From assembly GCA_004565275.1 (NCBI GenBank), contig SDOX01000069.1, positions 14,792 through 78,556 of the forward strand: DNA of 63,765 nt, written 5' to 3'. Source of the stretch: Nannochloropsis salina CCMP1776 (Eukaryota; Sar; Eustigmatophyceae; Eustigmatales; Monodopsidaceae). The position numbers were made by a program, and so were the translations under genes. Position 1 is the stretch's first letter, and each line of letters opens with the position of its first letter. Shown in pieces: positions 61,266 through 63,765 of this stretch. Below the pieces are notes generated by a model. The model made no database searches, was not told where the DNA came from, and saw only the letters and a program-made list of their open reading frames with translations.

Positions 61266-63116
61266 TGTTCGTCAAATGAACTGAAATGTGATCATGTGTC
61301 AATGGCTTGATGTTTCTGGGAGAGATATCAAGACAGACATACTGCGTATTTAAGGTTTACAACGTATTTATCTGCGCATAGAAGGGCTAGGATTGAGTAA
61401 TCAGTAGTTTGAACATTTATTTACTAGGCATTTACATTTCAAGACGGGAGCTAACAAGTCCATGATCGAGAAAAGTGATTAGAACTAGTGATTTCAAATA
61501 GAAAGCGGTGTGTGTTCTCGATGAAAGTTTTGCGGATCCGCGAAAAAATAAACGTTCAGTAAAATAAGGATTGCACAAAAATGAATGACATTGAATATCA
61601 GAAATTTGTAAGATGATGCGACCATATTTTCATGAGAGTCAAACAAAGCGTATCTTCCGTCCTGGCTGGGGTCTATCACACGACTAGGATTAGGGTTAGG
61701 GTTAATTTAGGATTTAAGGTTAGTGTTAGGATTTGAGTTTGGGTTAGGGTTAGAGAGAACCCTGTGTTGGGGCGTCAAGCTTTGACAGCTTACCTGGAGA
61801 AACTTGAAAATTCTGATTCTTGAAGACTAGAATATGAAGTTCAACTGATTACCTTGCAGCGTCTAATAATGATTTTACCGTCCAATTCTTTCCATTGATG
61901 TCTTCTACTATTATTCACGCTACACGTCGGTCCCCCAACAGCATTCCATATTTCGCATCATTTGTCTGATTTCACACGTAGAGGCAGCGTTTCTCGCTCA
62001 AAGCCATGGTAAGTACGTGGGAAACGGGCAAGGACCTAGACTCTCCCATGACTCTGTGCTTGTCTATTAGTCGTCAACACGCCAGCAGCGTCTTACACAA
62101 TCATACAATACTTGCAAGCGAGCCACCAGGTTCAAATCTGCCGACTGTCTTGGCTTCTCTACGTCGTCTATGACGCTCCTCCTCTCCCCCGGTCATCAAC
62201 TTTGGCTATACACTTTCGGTCGCCCGACACATCAGACAGAGGATGTCAACATTAGGCGACCCGGATATGTGGGGCGACCACAAGTGCATAGCCATAGTTG
62301 CTGACCCATTCCACTTGAGATCGCAGGAATGAATCTGACAACCCCCCAGCTCCTTACTGAGTGTCAACAAGACTTGTTATAGGTAATGTGTTTTCAGCTG
62401 TCTTCGAGGCCATGTTGCCTCGATCATCTTAAGTAACAAAACGCCCACGGGGTCAGAGAGTTGCTTCAAAAAAAGCTCTTGTGCAAGTAATTTGAACCTG
62501 GTACAGGTCACTGGACTGGTACAGGTCATCGCGACCCGGTCAAATGCACATATATAGAGGACCCATCGAGGGATTTCTTGAAACGCATGTTTAGAGAAAC
62601 ATCTCGTCCTGCATGTCACCTTATATCGCTTTCTCGAGAAAACTCCCCGAAATACACCCATGAAACGGACGAATCTGTGGTCGAAGTCCTTGGGACCTCG
62701 AGCAGGTGTACTTACACCTCCGTGAGGTCCCACGTCTAAATCAGTTTGTCTACCTGCTTCTTGCGTTTGCATCTCTTTCTAAGCAAGATACTGCCTTCTA
62801 CGTTTAAACTAATCCAAGTCTATGTTTCGAACTAAATCAGAGTAGCTTTTGTTGGCTACGAAAGTGCTGATATTAAGCTAGATTTTGTCCTAAGTTTGTT
62901 TTCATTTCAACTTGAAATCAGAACACCTAACGAAGATTTTCCACGGCATAGTCCACATTCTATGCGTGCGCGAATATGACATCGCTCATATGCGAAGGCA
63001 TCCATAACATATCTGTCGCCATCACGTGCGTTGGCACATGAACCTTCAAAATAAGTGCTTTCGACCTTCTGAATCTTACAACCTACTCTCCTCTTTGCCA
63101 TACAGAACAGAGGAAT
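61266..63116. other. AT-rich intergenic region
   Basis: The 1.85 kb downstream of SRP68 holds a telomere-like tract (listed separately) but no gene, RNA or recognisable transposon. Confidence 0.6.
61687..61755 (+). repeat. Degenerate TTAGGG (telomere-like) tract
   Basis: Begins GATTAGGGTTAGGGTTA, then passes through altered units (TTTAGGAT, TTAGTGTTAGGAT) and returns to GGGTTAGGGTTAGAG. About ten hexamer-like units, roughly half intact. Confidence 0.8.
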
Positions 63117-63765
63117 ATGCCGCCCCTTTCCTTCAAACTATGCTTGATTATCTCAGCCGCGCTAGCGTTGCACATAGAGGCTCAAACCACAAGAGTTTCA
63201 GGCGTGCAATCACCACAGGGCTTCCGTGATAAGCATGGGCTCCACAGCAGATTGCAAGAATTCCAAATCTCCAGCGAAAAGCGCTGTGGAAAAAGCTGTG
63301 GAATCCGACGTGGCTCTTCTCCTCATAGCGATTTTGCCAAGGCTGAGAAATTACTGGAGTACAGTGTGACGGCCTCTCAAGAAACCGCGCTGAATGGAAC
63401 CCGTAAGGATCGTTTCCTAGAGCGTGATTTGCTTCGAAAACCGCGAAAGCGAAGGTGGATCAGCAAGCGAAAGCTGAGAAAGCAGCTTCAAGAGTGCGAA
63501 GCGCGTCTGCAAGAAACTCAGAACGCCTTGGACGCCCCGAGAAATCCCTTTGTTCAGATGGCGCAACATTGCACTTTAGAAAGGGCAGCGGGACGATACT
63601 ACCTTCGCACCACAGATATGGATGCAGATACTTATGTTTTTACAGAGATGCCCTTACAGCAGGCAAACGTGTGGCCCACAAGCTATTTTGTCGGCTACCT
63701 TTTTTGATGAGTTCTTCGCCGACGAGAAGCCCAACGCGGCCTTCACGTTCAATGTCTACAACAAC
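63117..63765 (+). CDS. Secreted protein, 5' part (runs off the window)
   Basis: Starts at ATG 63117 with a signal peptide (FKLCLIISAALALHIEA). A basic, charged middle (RKPRKRRWISKRKLRKQL) follows, with a predicted helix. A folded domain then begins: FVQMAQHCTLERAAGRYYL, RTTDMDADTYVFTEMPLQ and PTSYFVGYLF. The frame stops at 63705-63707, but a one-base shift in a T6 run (63699-63704) continues it as DEFFADEKPNAAFTF to the edge. The F-x-x-x-F followed by P-N-A-A-x-T pattern resembles an uncharacterised secreted domain I associate with heterokont and cyanobacterial proteins. That link is from memory and unverified. Either the T run is wrong or the gene is broken. Confidence 0.6.

Noticed and set aside
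62120-62150. A GGTTCAAAT word like a tRNA T-loop
   Set aside because: The flanking bases do not form a T-stem or an acceptor stem.

Overview
The window is nuclear DNA of a eukaryotic alga. Genes lie on both strands and are split by short GT-AG introns (a few GC-AG), and no bacterial-style operons, rRNA, tRNA or CRISPR arrays are visible. Two genes (a trigger-factor-like protein and Ycf23) begin with a signal peptide followed by a Phe-led transit region (A-H-A|F, S-T-S-A|F). That is the plastid-targeting signature of algae with red-derived secondary plastids. GC-rich exons, compact genes and (CCCT)n/(GGGA)n-rich introns fit a stramenopile such as a eustigmatophyte of the Nannochloropsis type. 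The lineage is inferred from these traits, not shown by a search. A 100-N gap and several frame breaks in homopolymers mark this as a draft assembly.

Layout, left to right. At 1-2155 there are the end of an unidentified gene and a small R3H-domain gene. An unknown Gln/Ser/Pro-rich protein is at 4430-7927 (+), and a proline-rich tandem-repeat protein at 10401-12998 (-). A very large CD36-type receptor is at 14533-18574 (+), and an SRR1-like protein at 18971-20234 (-). A leucine-carboxyl-methyltransferase/GNAT fusion is at 21119-23684 (+), and a UBC4/UBE2D-type ubiquitin-conjugating enzyme at 24447-25650 (+). A plastid trigger-factor-like protein is at 26869-29483 (-). A multi-exon unknown crossed by the assembly gap is at 30788-34246 (+), and an acidic type I membrane protein at 35104-37249 (+). 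Two ARF GTPases are divergently arranged at 38134-39546 (-) and 40332-41835 (+). A GRP170/HSP110 chaperone is at 42797-45691 (+). A giant Trp/Asn/Gln-repeat protein built inside a haloperoxidase-like fold is at 46441-50631 (-). Nuclear Ycf23 is at 52104-53325 (-), a CNNM/CorC-like transporter at 54414-58713 (-), and SRP68 at 59179-61265 (+). A degenerate TTAGGG tract is near 61.7 kb, and a truncated secreted-protein gene runs off the right edge.

The genes are mostly unrelated housekeeping or membrane-trafficking functions: SRP68, GRP170, two ARFs, an E2, a methyltransferase and metal transport. Two encode plastid proteins. The most unusual locus is the W/N/Q protein. About 900 residues of QWNN/KGNDW-type repeats sit in four blocks between the two halves of a vanadium-haloperoxidase-like domain. 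Two key active-site histidines of that domain are replaced by Tyr and Gln. The ARF pair also stands out: blocks of near-identity, one running into an intron, alternate with diverged exons, as expected from gene conversion between inverted copies.
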